From Muscardinus avellanarius (lineage: Eukaryota > Chordata > Mammalia > Rodentia > Gliridae), in the NCBI GenBank assembly GCA_963383645.1, contig OY726565.1, positions 30,810,534-30,874,533 of the forward strand: a stretch of DNA of 64,000 nt. Reading direction: 5' to 3'. Shown one piece after another: positions 35,581-46,815 of the stretch. Both the position numbers and the translations under genes were made by a program. Positions within the stretch are counted from its first letter, which is position 1. Every line of letters starts with the position of its first letter. Under the pieces are notes generated by a model. That model had not been told where the DNA came from. It worked only from the letters and a program-made list of their open reading frames with translations, and ran no database searches.

Positions 35581-37920
35581 ATAATTCTTATATGATACCT
35601 GATACAAGGGCTACCAGCATGAGAGTTGAATTCAACATTCATTCACTCCTGAAAATAACAGGCAAATATGTCTTACAAGGCCTCCAGTGGGTATTTCTTT
35701 ATCTAGCCTGGTGGCTTGCCTGAGGAATCCAAAAGTTTGTGAGGAAATGGTACCAAACATTAATAGGATTTCCTGAAATAGTAATGATCTCCTCAAGAGA
35801 TTTGCTGCTAGTATGCTAGTAACAGAAATATAATTTATAGTTTTTTTATATCATTCACTCAGTAAATCCAAAGTCATACCTTGGACCACTTACCCATACG
35901 GTGGGAAACAACTGAAAAAACTAAAACTATGTGTTCAGTGAACAGCTGATGTACATTAGGCAGGTTTTTCTAGCTGCTTTGTAGGCTGCTGTGTTCTATC
36001 AGGGGACATTTTCGGCCAAAGCCATTAATTAAGGCTCATTAGGATAGTCAAAATGAATTGTCTGTTTTGCTTTTATCCCACTCTCTTGCATCTCCATTGA
36101 TTTTGCAGTCATGGCCTTTGGCTGCTGGTTCTGACTCTGACTCTGACTTGATGCTCAGCTGCCTTCTACACAGTTCTGCCAGCTTCCTACCTGCTGTCCC
36201 ACCTTAGCATACTCACCTGCTACCCTTACTTCCTTGGCTCTCCCACTCATCCTATACTCCTGCTTCCCAAACTTGCAGCCCTGTTGTACTATTCTTGATT
36301 CTGCTACTTGCCAGAGTCTTCTTTGTGTATCTTTAACACTCCACTGTTTTGGTGCCCTCTATTCTCAAGCACGTTTCATTTCCATTCCCTCTCTTGATCT
36401 CCTCCAACTTCTGTTAGCCTTTATTTATTCAGGAGCAAAATTCAGAATTTCTACCAAATCGTGTGAAAAAAGTGTTAGTTTTCATTTCTAAAAGTAATTT
36501 CAATCAAGCTTCTGATTTTACTATTGCTATGAAGGCATTTGGCCTCTATGCCTGCCTGCACCTTGGCCAAAGAACCTCTTGGCAAACAAAGGGAAAATTA
36601 TCTAATGTGCGAAATTATATACACATATGGACTACCAAGTCAGCAAGGAGAACTAGTATGCAAAATGCAATCTGCAATGACAAATAATAATAATTCCATA
36701 TGGGAGTATTTAAATTTTCATCTTATAAAATATAGCAACTAAAATAAATTTGAAGCTACAGTCTCAGGTCTGGAAGAAGTTATGTTAACTTTATAAGTGT
36801 CAGTGTGTGGATGAGTGAGATTTTTAATGTAAAGGTTAGCTCAGGGAACACGACTCCAAATGAAATGACATTTTCTGCTTTAATGAACATTTCTATCCAC
36901 TATAGGACTATCTCAAAAGTTCAGACTTGTGGATAAATTTGAAGAGCATAGTTGTGTCCGATATTTTGTTGAGAATTTCATGTGCTGTCTGGCTCTCAGA
37001 AAGGAAAAGACAGACCACTGTGGCAAAATATCATTCTTCTGAACTCTATAAGATATATCAACGAGGTAGAATCAGGTGGCTTCCAGTTACAAGAGCATTG
37101 GGCCATTTACACTTCTGAGTGTGAGGCCATATGGTAAACAGAATACTCACTATTGTAAACATGTTTTATTTATAGTAATAAAACAAAAGTTTGAACTCTC
37201 CATATAACTAAAAGCATTGGAACTACAGATTAAGAAAGCTCAAAAGTAATCTTTCCAAGGAAAGCTCTGATCCAACATAAATATTAAGCGTCAATTCACA
37301 CACTTCATCACACTTCTACAAAATTTCTTAGCTAAGCAATTGTGATCTTTTTATAGTCCCTTGAAAACAAACAAGCAAAACTCTAGCTCCTCATAGATAT
37401 TTGGCAGAATTAAAAACAGTGTCTTTTTTTCCTTTCCTTTTCTCCTCTAATGGTAAAAAGAGAGCAGAATGGTCCTAGATTCTCAAAATGGATTTTTTTT
37501 TCCCAGATAATGGGTAGAACCACAGTCCTCTTCATCCAATTCTTAATCATCCCAGGAAAGCGAGCCTGATTTTTGCTTTGCTGTGATATTAAAGGGGAAC
37601 ATTTTAGGGTAAAATAATAGAAATATTATAGTTTTGAAATATTATTGCATCACTAAAAACCCAAACTTTGAATAGAAATGATGACTCACATTTTATTCAG
37701 AAGTCTCTGATTCCTGGAATTCTTAATTAAAATTCCATATTTTCCAGTAGTAATTTTTAGTGCCTATAATTCATTCTATTAAGTTGTTTTCATAATGTAT
37801 ATAATAAAGCATAGTAAAGCATCTTTTCTAAAAGCTGCTGGTAGACTGCTAGGCAAAACACTCAAAGATACCAGTTAGTTTTGAATTGTTTTAAGTATTC
37901 AAGGAGCTTCTATTTTGATC
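35581..37920. other. Unique DNA, nothing firmly recognised
   Basis: A pyrimidine-rich patch (36100-36430) faintly resembles L2 but is too weak to call. Frames at 36234-36491, 36463-36687 and 36927-37118 lack domains. Confidence 0.4.
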
Positions 37921-37922
37921 TA

Positions 37923-38102
37923 GACTACTGATTCTCAAATTATACCCATTCTGCCAACAGCACTGGCATTACCTGGTTGGTTTTAATAAATTTATATTCT
38001 CAGTCCTACCTAAAAACTATTAAATTAAAAACTATTATGTAGAATCCAGTAATAAGTGTTTTTATAAAAGTTTTACAGACTCTGGTTTGAGAACTGGGTA
38101 AC
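37923..38102 (+). mobile_element. MER5-type non-autonomous hAT (Charlie) element
   Basis: Nearly complete: left terminus ctactgattctcaaatt, internal agcactggcattacctggtt and gtagaatccagtaataagtg, right terminus agactctggtttgagaac. The ends form the expected imperfect inverted repeats (tgattctcaaa versus tttgagaact). Confidence 0.8.
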
Positions 38103-39109
38103 TATTTTTCAATTGGCAAATTAAATCATTTAACACACATTTATTGATCTCAAATATGTGCCTTATATTTTTCTAAATTAATATCAAGAAATAGGAGACA
38201 AAGAAAGTGACAGGAAAAAGAAGGTCAAGGTTGCATATCTGCATCACTTTCAGCAATTTGTCAAAATCAAAATATCTAGATCCTGTCAAAATAGAAGAAT
38301 CTGGATCCCACTTCATACCCACAGAACCACCACCTTCCTTTTATGAGCCATGCTTCCGCTTCCATCTGAGAAATAGGGGCAGGCAGAATGGTGATAGCTT
38401 TCCTAGTGTCTGGTCACAGTACAAAATACTGATGAAAGATTCTTTCTCTGTGGGCTTGGTATGAATTCAGAGTTGGAGAGAGAAGCATCCTCCACTAGAG
38501 GCAACGTTTGTTGCAAGCTTGTCTGCTACATTTGCAGTAAAGGAACAAGGTGCAGACGGAGACAATGCAGTTCCTAGAGTGATGGACGTGCTCTCCAGGC
38601 TTACTTAGCTCAGGATATATTTTAGGCTGTTGGTGTTTACAGAACTCTTCCCGTAGCTCAGGCACAAAGCATAGGCTCTGGGAGATAATGCGTGTTTCAT
38701 GAGGACTTTAGGTTCCAGCCAAATTCAACGCTTGTTTTGTTTCCCGAGCATTTCCCACCTTTTCCCATTTCCTAGACTTTGATCAACTTCTTTGCCATTT
38801 GAAATTCCTGATCTGATCTCATTTCTATTTGTCAAAGCCCCATAAATTCACTAAACATTAAAAAAAAAAAAACTCCTGTAGTGATGTGTTGTCTCTGTCC
38901 TGTCCTCAGTTAGTACCATGTTTCCTTCCTTCAATGACCCCACATTTGTATCCTTGTGCTGTGGGCACCGTGTGCATACTGAGTTATGTGCAGAAACATA
39001 AATGGTTTCCTATGGATGAGTCTACTTACTCCTCAGCCACTGGTTAGCTCTAGAAAACACTTGATCTGGCCACTTCAGGCTCACCCAGTCACTAGTCAAA
39101 TGGGATCTT
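38103..39109. other. Unique DNA, possible short L2 scrap near 38130-38215
   Basis: The opening acacatttattgatctcaaa to caaatatgtgcctta slightly resembles reversed L2. Nothing else is recognised; an A12 run lies near 38860. Confidence 0.35.
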
Positions 39110-39830
39110 AGATCTAGTCAGTTTACCTTCACACTCCGGCTGCCAGGTGCCTGCTCCCTCCTGTGTTCTCTTTCCTGTCTCAGCAAACGGAAGGGATGCA
39201 CAGGACCTTGATGGCATGGGACGCGCAGACACACCTGGTTGGACTTACGTGAAGTCTCCTGCGTCTGTCTGCAGGCATCTCTGGCTAGAGATCCTCCCAT
39301 CTGTTCTCTGGTATGCTCACCATCCCTCCCGTTCTCTTCTCCCTCCACTCTGCTCTCTGTGGTGCTGCTGACCATCTGAGGCTCACTGGTGACACCATCT
39401 CCTGGCTTTGAGCTGTCCCCCTGCAGCCTGTGCTAGGGCTTCCCCTTCCTCGGGACACAGCATTCTTGGAAGTACGTGCCTTCTTTACACACTGAGGTTA
39501 TTTATTGTTGGGTGGCTTCCTTGTCACTCTGAAGGGACTCCCGGGGGGGGGGGGGTTTCTGTGTTGGTTTCATGGTGTACTGGCCTAGGGAGTGAGGGTG
39601 CAGCTCAGACACTGCAGCCTGAACACCCTTTCACCTGCCATGGCCCTGCTCACTCAGGAGCCGGCCCGGGAGTGATGCTGAAGGTCAGTGATGCTGCACT
39701 CTGGATCCTTAGCCTGCCTGGGCTCTGGATTCGCAGTCCCAGGGAGGCTCTCAGCCCTGAGCCACCCAGGACAGAAGCATCTCAGCTCTTGGTCCTCCCC
39801 TCCCTCGTGTGAGCCCCTCCTCCCACTTCA
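39110..39830. other. GC-richer unique island with a G13 run
   Basis: About 700 bp with visibly higher G+C than the rest of the window and no recognised repeat. It contains 13 consecutive G at 39543-39555 and open frames of 74-134 codons on both strands (the longest 39408-39812). None has a recognisable domain, and frames of this size are expected in GC-rich DNA. No gene is called. Confidence 0.4.
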
Positions 39831-39986
39831 GGATGGGTTTCCCTCAAATGCTTCCCTCAGATGCCTATCCTGCATTTACTTATTCTGTGTTTATACTCAG
39901 AACTCTGTAATACAGTCTTCTATGCTTGGCCAATTGGTATTTCAAAGTCCATCTTTCAGATTTATGAGAAAATAACTTTTTCCTTT

Positions 39987-40234
39987 CAATTGTTTGTCTT
40001 TTTTGTTTTGTTTTGTTTTGGTGGTACTGGGGATGGAACCCAGAGGCCTAATACCTCCAAGCTACACTCCCAGACCTATTTTATATTTATTTGGAAACAG
40101 GGTCTCTCTAAGTTGCTGAGAGCCTCACTAAGTAGCTGAGGCTGGCTTTGAACCTGAGCAATCCTCCTGTTTCAGCCTCCCAAGCACAGGGATTACAGAC
40201 TTGTGCCACCATGCCCAGCCAATTGTTTGTCTTT
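39987..40234 (-). mobile_element. Dimeric B1/ID SINE with 15-bp target-site duplication
   Basis: Reversed full-length copy with a (TTTTG)n tail at its plus-strand left side. The exact duplication caattgtttgtcttt is at 39987-40001 and 40220-40234. Confidence 0.96.
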
Positions 40235-40567
40235 CTTACAAGCAAAATCCAGGGGATTCATGTCTATAGCAGACCCTCTGAGCTAAAAAAAATATTGTGG
40301 CTGTAACTTCCTTATTCTAAGCAAAGCCATAGCCTCTCTCTGAAAAAAAAAAAACTATTATTATTCCTTTTACAACATTTTTGTTTGACCAACTTTTGCC
40401 TTTCATGAAACATATGTGTAGCCTCTTTTTTCACACACCTCTTCCACTCATTTCTATTTTTCATTCAGATGGCCAACTGGATGTAAGGAAGGTACTGATG
40501 TCCTATTCATCTCCAAATGCTCCTCAGCAACTAACATGGTATCACCCTTGACAACATGAAGTATTCA

Positions 40568-40800
40568 TTGATTCTTCTCTCCCTTTTCTGTGGTACTGGG
40601 GATAGAACCCAGAAGCATTCTACCTCTGAGATGCACCCCAGCCCTATTTTATTATTTTATTTTGAAACAGTATCTTACTAAGTTGCAGAGGGCTGCACTA
40701 AGTTGCCAAGACTGACTTTGAATTTGTGATTGTCCTGTCTCAGTCTTCCAAGTACTGGGATTACAAGCATGTACCACCGTGCCTGGCTCAGTTGATTCTT
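40568..40800 (-). mobile_element. Dimeric B1/ID SINE with 9-bp target-site duplication
   Basis: Reversed copy from gtggtactggggatagaacc to gtaccaccgtgcctggct. The duplication ttgattctt lies at 40568-40576 and 40792-40800. Confidence 0.93.
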
Positions 40801-43077
40801 AATATTTTACTTAAGGGTTATCTTATAAAATAGCTATTTGTTTACTACTACAACATTTACTTTGGTTATTTCTTCTGAATTGCTTGTTTAAATACTGAGT
40901 AGAAAACAAAATTCTCTCATCAATTTACCTCGGATTCCCTAAAGCTTAAAATAGAATTATTTATAGTGACACCTAAAACTACCACTTTCAGGCATATATA
41001 CTGAAAAAAGGTTTAAAAAAAGGATATGGATACTCCATTAGCTTTGTTTAATTGAAAGAGTGCTCAAAATATGATTCTCACAGCCATTAACTTCCTCTGT
41101 CCAATCTTTCCCTGGCCTGAATATATATTTTAGAAGTGGGTATATGACCCAGAGGAGCTCCTTAAACACACTGGTATCTGAAAAGAATGAGTTTAGACAG
41201 TGATGATGAGCAGGTATGGCTGACTTGCTCATTTGGGGTCTCATGTGTCTCAGCTTCTAGTGGGGCCTACAAAAACCTCAAGTCTGATATCTAAAATCAG
41301 TCAGATAACAAGAAAATTAGCAGCATTTTCTTGGAGAATGTCTCCAAAAACACAGGATTATGTTGTTCAAACTAAAAGAAAAGTGTGGGTGCATTCTTAC
41401 CTACCTAGAGTAGTTGTCGCTTTATAGGTCAAGATTTGTACCATTAGCTCTCACAGTTATTTCAATCATCAAAGTGTAAACCCTGTATGTACCTGGCATG
41501 GTCTTGGTTCCAGCTGACTTAAGCAGAATGAGAATTTATAAAAGGATAGTGGGTCACAGATACTAGAAATCTGGAGGACTAGCTCAGACTCCGTGGCTCC
41601 ATAGGGACCCAGTCTGCAGAATGTTAGGGGCTGCACCTAGGTCACTGATGTGGACCTGCTGTGCAGAGCTGTACATGCTGCTGTGCCACTGTGCTGGGAG
41701 CCCAGATTTGCAGCCAACACTATGAAGGTGGGCTTCCCTCCCATCTATATATCACTAGCTGGAGGAGGTGCATTTTATTGGTCAAGGACCACACCAAGGA
41801 TTTGCTTTGGAAAGTGAGATTCTGACAGATTCAGCCAATATAGTGGGACAGATCTGCCTCCCAATAGGATCCCTCTCAGACAAAGGGAGATTGGGAGGTG
41901 GTTTAGATGAATGGCAGCCAAATAGGAAGGAGATGCAAGCTTGAGTCCAATTTGAAAGATGCTAGTGGTGGGCCTGCTTGAGAGCCCTTCACACCAGTGG
42001 CTTCTGCAACCCCAGGAGAGGACGGTAAGCCCTTATTCTTAGAGTCTAATACAGGACATATCATGAAGAGATAAACTCCTCTGCGAATTAGCACACTAAA
42101 TCTCAAATATTTTCTCATTATCTTTCTCTTTGTGCTTAGTGTTGAAAATGAAAAATTGGCTTAAAGTCTTCTAGTATTACATGCAGAAATTAGCTTCTCA
42201 TGGCATAATTTAGTGAGTAGTTTGGGCATCACATATACCTTTCTTAACTAATGTGGTTAGTGTACATATCCCAAAGTGTCAGAGGAACCACCAGAGAGAA
42301 AAAGAAAACAGCATTGCTTTTTTGAATTCCTCTCTTAGGTTTTCTGATTTTATGTATTAGGCATATAAAGAAGGATATAAATCATTTAGGTGATAAATCA
42401 TGCTGAGAACATGAAGGAATATAAATATGACAGGTTGTTTCCAATTAGAAGAGAATCAATTTCTATCTTCACTTAGGAAAACAAGAGTTTTTTCTGTACT
42501 AATAAGATGCTCTATAGGCTATGAGATAGGAAGCAAAAGTAATGATGTCTCTTTCCAATTATCATCTCAGAAGCCATCACAGAACAGCACGAATAGCAAA
42601 CATTCCAGTATGGTAGGTGCTCCACTTTATCCGTGATGGAGGTGGGAAACATCTGAAACTCTGAACTGTAACATAGGATGATAGAAAGTGGGCTATTGAG
42701 TGTTCAGCCATTTTGTAGATCAAGAGTAGATCAAACTTGAGTGCGTAGGTGAAGTGGGGGAAGTTAAAAATTAGAAGAAGCCTAGTGATTTACTTGCCAA
42801 ATTTCAGGAATTCTTAGAAACTAGAAACGCTAGTTGCACATAGCATGGGAAAGAGGAAAAGAATTAGGAGGCTGAACAAAAGAGGACTGATTGTCTAAGG
42901 AGCAAGCAGATTCCAACCCTCCTCTTTCCAAGAAGTTAGATGACTACCCCTCCTGTATCCTATGACTTCAGACATCCTTTTCTTGGAAGAAATTGCAGAG
43001 AGTTTTTGGAGTTGTGGATACCAAGCACAGAGAAGGCAGTTATTTGGTGCTGAGAGGGGGAGGGAGAGAAGGAGGGA

Positions 43078-43078
<1 letters not shown>
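40801..43078. other. Unique DNA, possible unclassified repeat at 41520-42050
   Basis: No gene. The 41520-42050 part (starting near gagaatttataaaaggatag, with ttttattggtcaaggaccac and gacagattcagccaatatag) has the texture of an interspersed repeat, but I cannot name a family. Confidence 0.35.

Positions 43079-43142
<64 letters not shown>
43079..43142. repeat. (GA)n microsatellite
   Basis: About 31 uninterrupted AG/GA units preceded by a purine-rich gggagggagagaaggaggga block. Repetitive Arg-Glu and Ser-Leu frames over it are artefacts. Confidence 0.97.
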
Positions 43143-43145
<3 letters not shown>

Positions 43146-43364
43146 AGACACTATATTTCACAAGGGAGTCTTTCCATCATCTCAGCTGAGTTTAGTGGCA
43201 CCCAGGCTTCTAACTCAAGGGGGAGGATAAAGAATTCTTCTCTTAGTAAGTTCAGAAACTGACCATACCTGCAAAAAAAGACCTACAAGGAAAAGAACTG
43301 GATCCCCATCCAGTACTGCGCAAAGAGACTTCTTAGTTGTCAAGCTCTACTACTGTCAAAATTC

Positions 43365-43668
43365 AGGTGTTGACAAGGTGACAGTATTAAGAGGTGGGGT
43401 CTTTAAGATGTGAGTAGGTGGTGTGGATTCCTCCTTCTTGGATGAGGTCAGTGTACCTATAAAGGGACTTGATAGAGGGAGTTAGTTCTCTCTTGCCCTT
43501 GCGCCATATGAGGACATGTTATGTAAATAGATACACGAGATAGTAGCACCTTGATGTTGGATTTCCTGGACCCCAGAACTATGAGAGAGAGCTTCTATTC
43601 TTTACAAATTACCCAGTTCATTTGTGATACTCTGTTGTAGCAGCAGAAAATGGACTAACTCATCTACT
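43365..43668 (+). mobile_element. MLT1-type (ERVL-MaLR) LTR remnant
   Basis: Follows the LTR order: gacagtattaagaggtgggg, ctataaagggacttgataga, ttgcccttgcgccatatgag, ccttgatgttggatttcctg, ccccagaactatgagagaga, aaattacccagttcatttgt and tgttgtagcagcagaaaatg. Confidence 0.68.
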
Positions 43669-43930
43669 TACATAATAGGCCTTCCTATCAGCCTTTTAAT
43701 GTCTTGTTCTTAAGCAGGAAAAAATGACCAAACATTGAAGCAAGTCCTTTCACATGAAAGTTGGAAATATGCATCCCCTCCCTCAACAAAATAAATTTAA
43801 ATATAACAGAGATAATGCAGAAAATTGGAAAAAGCACTCATTATTATTAGTAAATATCTTTAGTAAAATAAATAAAATAATGCAGAGCAATAAGACAAGT
43901 CTAGTCTGAGCAAAGAGTACTTAGAAATTT
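43669..43930. other. Unique AT-rich DNA
   Basis: Short stretch without recognised features. Confidence 0.4.
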
Positions 43931-44454
43931 AAAAATTGCAGTTGAGCTGGTCGTGGTGGCACACACTTTTAACCCTAGTATTTTGGAGGCTGAGACAGGA
44001 GGATTGCAGTTCACAGCCAGCCTCAGCTACTTAGTAAGGCCCTTTGCAACTTAGTGTTACCCTATTTAAAAAAAAATAGAGTTGAGAGTGTAAATTAGAG
44101 GTAGAATGCTCCTGGGAAAAGAAGAAGTGAGGCCCATTTTCACAATAAAGAATAAAGCTGGGCATGATGGCGCACACTTGTAATCCCTGTGCTTGGGAGG
44201 CAAAGAAAGGAGGATTGCGCTGGTTCAGAGCCAGCCTTGCTGGCTTAAGAGACCCTGTTTCCAAATAAAAATACAAGATAGGTCTGAGAGTGTAGCCTGG
44301 AGGTAGAAGGGTTTCCAGGAACCCCAGTACCACCAAATAAATTAATTAATTAATTAATAATAATAAATAGGGCTGGGCATGTAGGTCAGAGATAGACTGC
44401 CCCTGGGTTCCATCCCCAGTGCCACAAAAAAAAAGAAAAAAAATTACAGTTGAA
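43931..44454 (+). mobile_element. Dimeric B1/ID SINE with extra internal block and nested SINE
   Basis: The host SINE starts near 43945 (gagctggtcgtggtggcaca) and ends near 44428 (atccccagtgccac plus A-tail). Flanks aaaattgcagttga and aaaattacagttga form an imperfect duplication. Two things interrupt it: an 83-bp block (44045-44127) repeated at 44622-44704, after which consensus resumes as tgaggcccattttcac, and a group B SINE at about 44156-44365. Confidence 0.85.
44156..44365 (+). mobile_element. Group B dimeric SINE nested in another SINE
   Basis: Starts gctgggcatgatggcgcaca, contains ggcttaagagaccctgtttc and the rewritten ID end gtagaagggtttccaggaac, and finishes with (aatt)n and (aat)n tail. 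Host SINE sequence resumes at about 44366 with atagggctgggcatgtaggt. Confidence 0.9.
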
Positions 44455-44524
44455 ATTTAAAATGTTCATCATGGTTTGGAAGACTAGGTAAAGAAAAGAA
44501 TCCAGGAAGAAGAAATAACAAGCC

Positions 44525-44704
44525 AGGCATGGTGATACACGCCTGTAATCCCAGTACTTGGGAGGCTGAGACAGGAGGATTGCAGGTTCACAGCCAGCCT
44601 CAGCTACTTAGTGAGGCCCTCTGCAACTTAGTGTTACCCTATTTTAAAAAAAATAGAGTTGAGAGTGTAAATTAGAGGTAGAATGCTCCTGGGAAAAGAA
44701 GAAG
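44525..44704 (+). mobile_element. Dimeric B1/ID SINE, 3' end lost into a microsatellite
   Basis: Starts gccaggcatggtgatacacg; the ID half runs only to aatgctcctgggaaaagaag, then passes into (GAA)n. Its 44622-44704 part is 82/83 identical to 44045-44127 in the neighbouring SINE. Confidence 0.9.
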
Positions 44705-44868
44705 AAGAAGAAGAAGAAGAAGAAGAAGAAGAAGAAGAAGAAGAAGGAGGAGGAGGAGGAGGAGGAGGAGGAGGAGGAGGAGGAGGAGGAGGAGGAGGAA
44801 GAAGGAGAAGGAGAAGGAGAAGGAGAAGGAGAAGGAGAAGGAGAAGGAGAAGGAGAAGGAGAAGGAGA
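44695..44868. repeat. Compound purine microsatellite (GAA)n-(GGA)n-(GAAGGA)n
   Basis: About 174 bp purely of purines on the plus strand: GAA units to about 44745, GGA units to about 44798, then alternating GAAGGA to 44868. A 68-codon frame over it (poly-Glu, poly-Gly, poly-Arg) is an artefact. Confidence 0.97.
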
Positions 44869-45727
44869 CTAGGACAATTAGAGGCTTAATCTATTAAGAC
44901 CCAGTATTCTAATAAATAGAACTTTCATAACGAAAAAACAAAGAGTATGAAGAGGACATGTTAAAACATGAATGAAAGAGAATTTCCTTGAAATTTTTGG
45001 GTAGGTCCATCCTGCTTTGGACACTGGTTTGTTGCTGCTTTTCTGTTGTGTTTTCTTCACATTTGGTTTAAAATATGAATAGGAATTATGGACATGTATT
45101 CAGAGGCTTGTGATTCTCTAGTCCTAACAGAAATGGTGGCAATACTGCTGAAGATGGTGGGGGCCACGGTGAGTGATCTTGAAAGCCGTGCAAGGAGTTG
45201 CTGATAAAGTTCTAGCTGGTGGTGGGACACACAGGCACCCAGTTATATTGTAACAATATAAAAAGAAAGCATTTGAAATTCAGAGTATTTTAATCTCTTG
45301 GTATGCAGCCTTTTAAAATGTTAAGTAATAAGAGATATCAAATGTGAAGTTATTTCTTAAACTTCTTGCTATTTCATCTATAAAGAAAATTTATCTATGA
45401 CTTACAGGTTCATTGATAGGAGGCAGGCTTATTTTTTATTTTTAAAATAAAAGTTATTTTCTAAATATGAAAAACAGATCCATAGTATCATAAACATAAG
45501 ACCCTATGCAATTTCCTTTAAATTTATGAACATAAGACTATGGAAGGATACAAAACACCTTAAGAAGAGGATAGAATTGTTAAGACAAGAAATTATTAAT
45601 TTTTTCTTTATATGTGTGTTTATTGCATGATTTGTTATAATGAGCATGCTTTATTTTTTATAAATAAAAGTTTTATAGATAAACAATTTTAAATGATATA
45701 ATTTTTCCAACATTTTATTATTAGTAT
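44869..45727. other. Unique DNA, nothing recognised
   Basis: AT-rich single-copy sequence; no repeat, exon or RNA gene recognised. Confidence 0.45.
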
Positions 45728-45908
45728 TTTTTTTTGAGGTTCTGGGGATGAAACCCAGGGGCATTTTACCTCTGAGCTACACCCCCAGCCCTAATTTTGT
45801 TTTTTATTTTGAAATAAATAAGTAGCTGAGGCTGTCCGCAAATCTACAATCCTCCTGTCTCATCCTTCCAAGTACTAGGATTACAAGCGTGTGCCATCAT
45901 GCCCATCA
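45728..45908 (-). mobile_element. Dimeric B1/ID SINE with central deletion
   Basis: Reversed: ggttctggggatgaaaccca, ctctgagctacacccccagc, then a join at gaaataaataagtagctgag that lacks the usual 'gtctcactaagttgc' segment, and a B1 half ending caagcgtgtgccatcatgcc. Confidence 0.9.
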
Positions 45909-45985
45909 TGATTTCAAATGTTTAATAAAGTAAAAATTTTGCATCAAACATCTATATACTTACTATCAATCCATCTTATTTTTTG

Positions 45986-46013
45986 ATTTCAAAGTAATGC
46001 ATTACTTTGAAAT
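45986..46013. repeat. Perfect 28-bp palindrome
   Basis: Arms atttcaaagtaatg (45986-45999) and cattactttgaaat (46000-46013) are exact reverse complements with no spacer. Close downstream, an 18-mer (ctttttctttaaatattt) is exactly repeated at 46018-46035 and 46049-46066. Confidence 0.95.
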
Positions 46014-46379
46014 GCATCTTTTTCTTTAAATATTTTAAATATTTTACACTTTTTCTTTAAATATTTAAGTATATGTAGCCATGCATTTTATTATTATGCT
46101 TCATTCAATTATGGATCATATATAAGACTGTAGTCCTATAAGATTAGGTCACCTACTGATATTGTAGCTGTTTTAGTTTCTGTGAGAACACTCTATGATG
46201 TTTGTATGACAATCAAATCACCTAAGGACTTAATTCTCAGAACATATCCCCTATCATTAAGTGACATATAACTGTGTATTTGAATTTCATATTTGTTTAT
46301 ATTTGTTGAAGTGACTTTTTAATTATTAAAGCAATATATGCTCCTTGTAGAAAATGGTAATTACAGATAAAAATTATAA

Positions 46380-46480
46380 ATTTTTCAGGCAGAACTTATT
46401 TGTACCAGGTACTATGCTAGGTGCTGTATTTGCATCTTCCCGTTTAATCCTTTATGATTCCTCAACAAGTAAGTTAGGTT
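46380..46480 (-). mobile_element. MIR SINE fragment, reversed
   Basis: The run taccaggtactatgctaggt, gctgtatttgcatctt and cgtttaatcctttatgattc fits the inverse of the MIR 3' half. Confidence 0.65.
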
Positions 46481-46644
46481 GTACCCAAGTATGGCCCATG
46501 CTCTTTGTCTTAGCCACGTGTCCTCCCAAAAGTCTTGTTTCTATCCCATCCCATTCTGAGATTATCATTGTTGATTCCTCTCTTGATCCTTTTCTGGATC
46601 CACGGATTTCCACAAATAAAATTTCCACAAAATGGAACTCTCTG

Positions 46645-46815
46645 TGTATATGTGTATATTAGGGATTGAACTCAGGAACGTGCTACCTCTGAGCTACACC
46701 TCTTTTTATTTTGAGACAGAATTTCACTAAGTTCCTGAGACTGGCCTGAACCTGTGATCCTCCTGTCTCTGACTCCCAAGTACTGGGATGATAGGCAGGT
46801 ACCACATGCCCGGCT
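46645..46815 (-). mobile_element. Dimeric B1/ID SINE, shortened centre
   Basis: Reversed copy from attagggattgaactcagga to gcaggtaccacatgcccggc; only one 'tttcactaagtt' unit remains between the halves. Confidence 0.88.

Noticed and set aside
36234..36687. Two adjacent open frames of 74-85 codons
   Set aside because: No domain, no splice context, and the first part is a pyrimidine-rich patch that may be degraded L2.
39408..39812. 134-codon open frame
   Set aside because: Lies in a GC-rich island where stops are rarer; it crosses a G13 run and shows no recognisable motif.
42895..43262. Frames rich in Ser-Leu or Arg-Glu repeats
   Set aside because: Translation of the (GA)n microsatellite.
44683..44889. 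68-codon frame of poly-Glu, poly-Gly and poly-Arg
   Set aside because: Pure translation of the GAA/GGA microsatellite.
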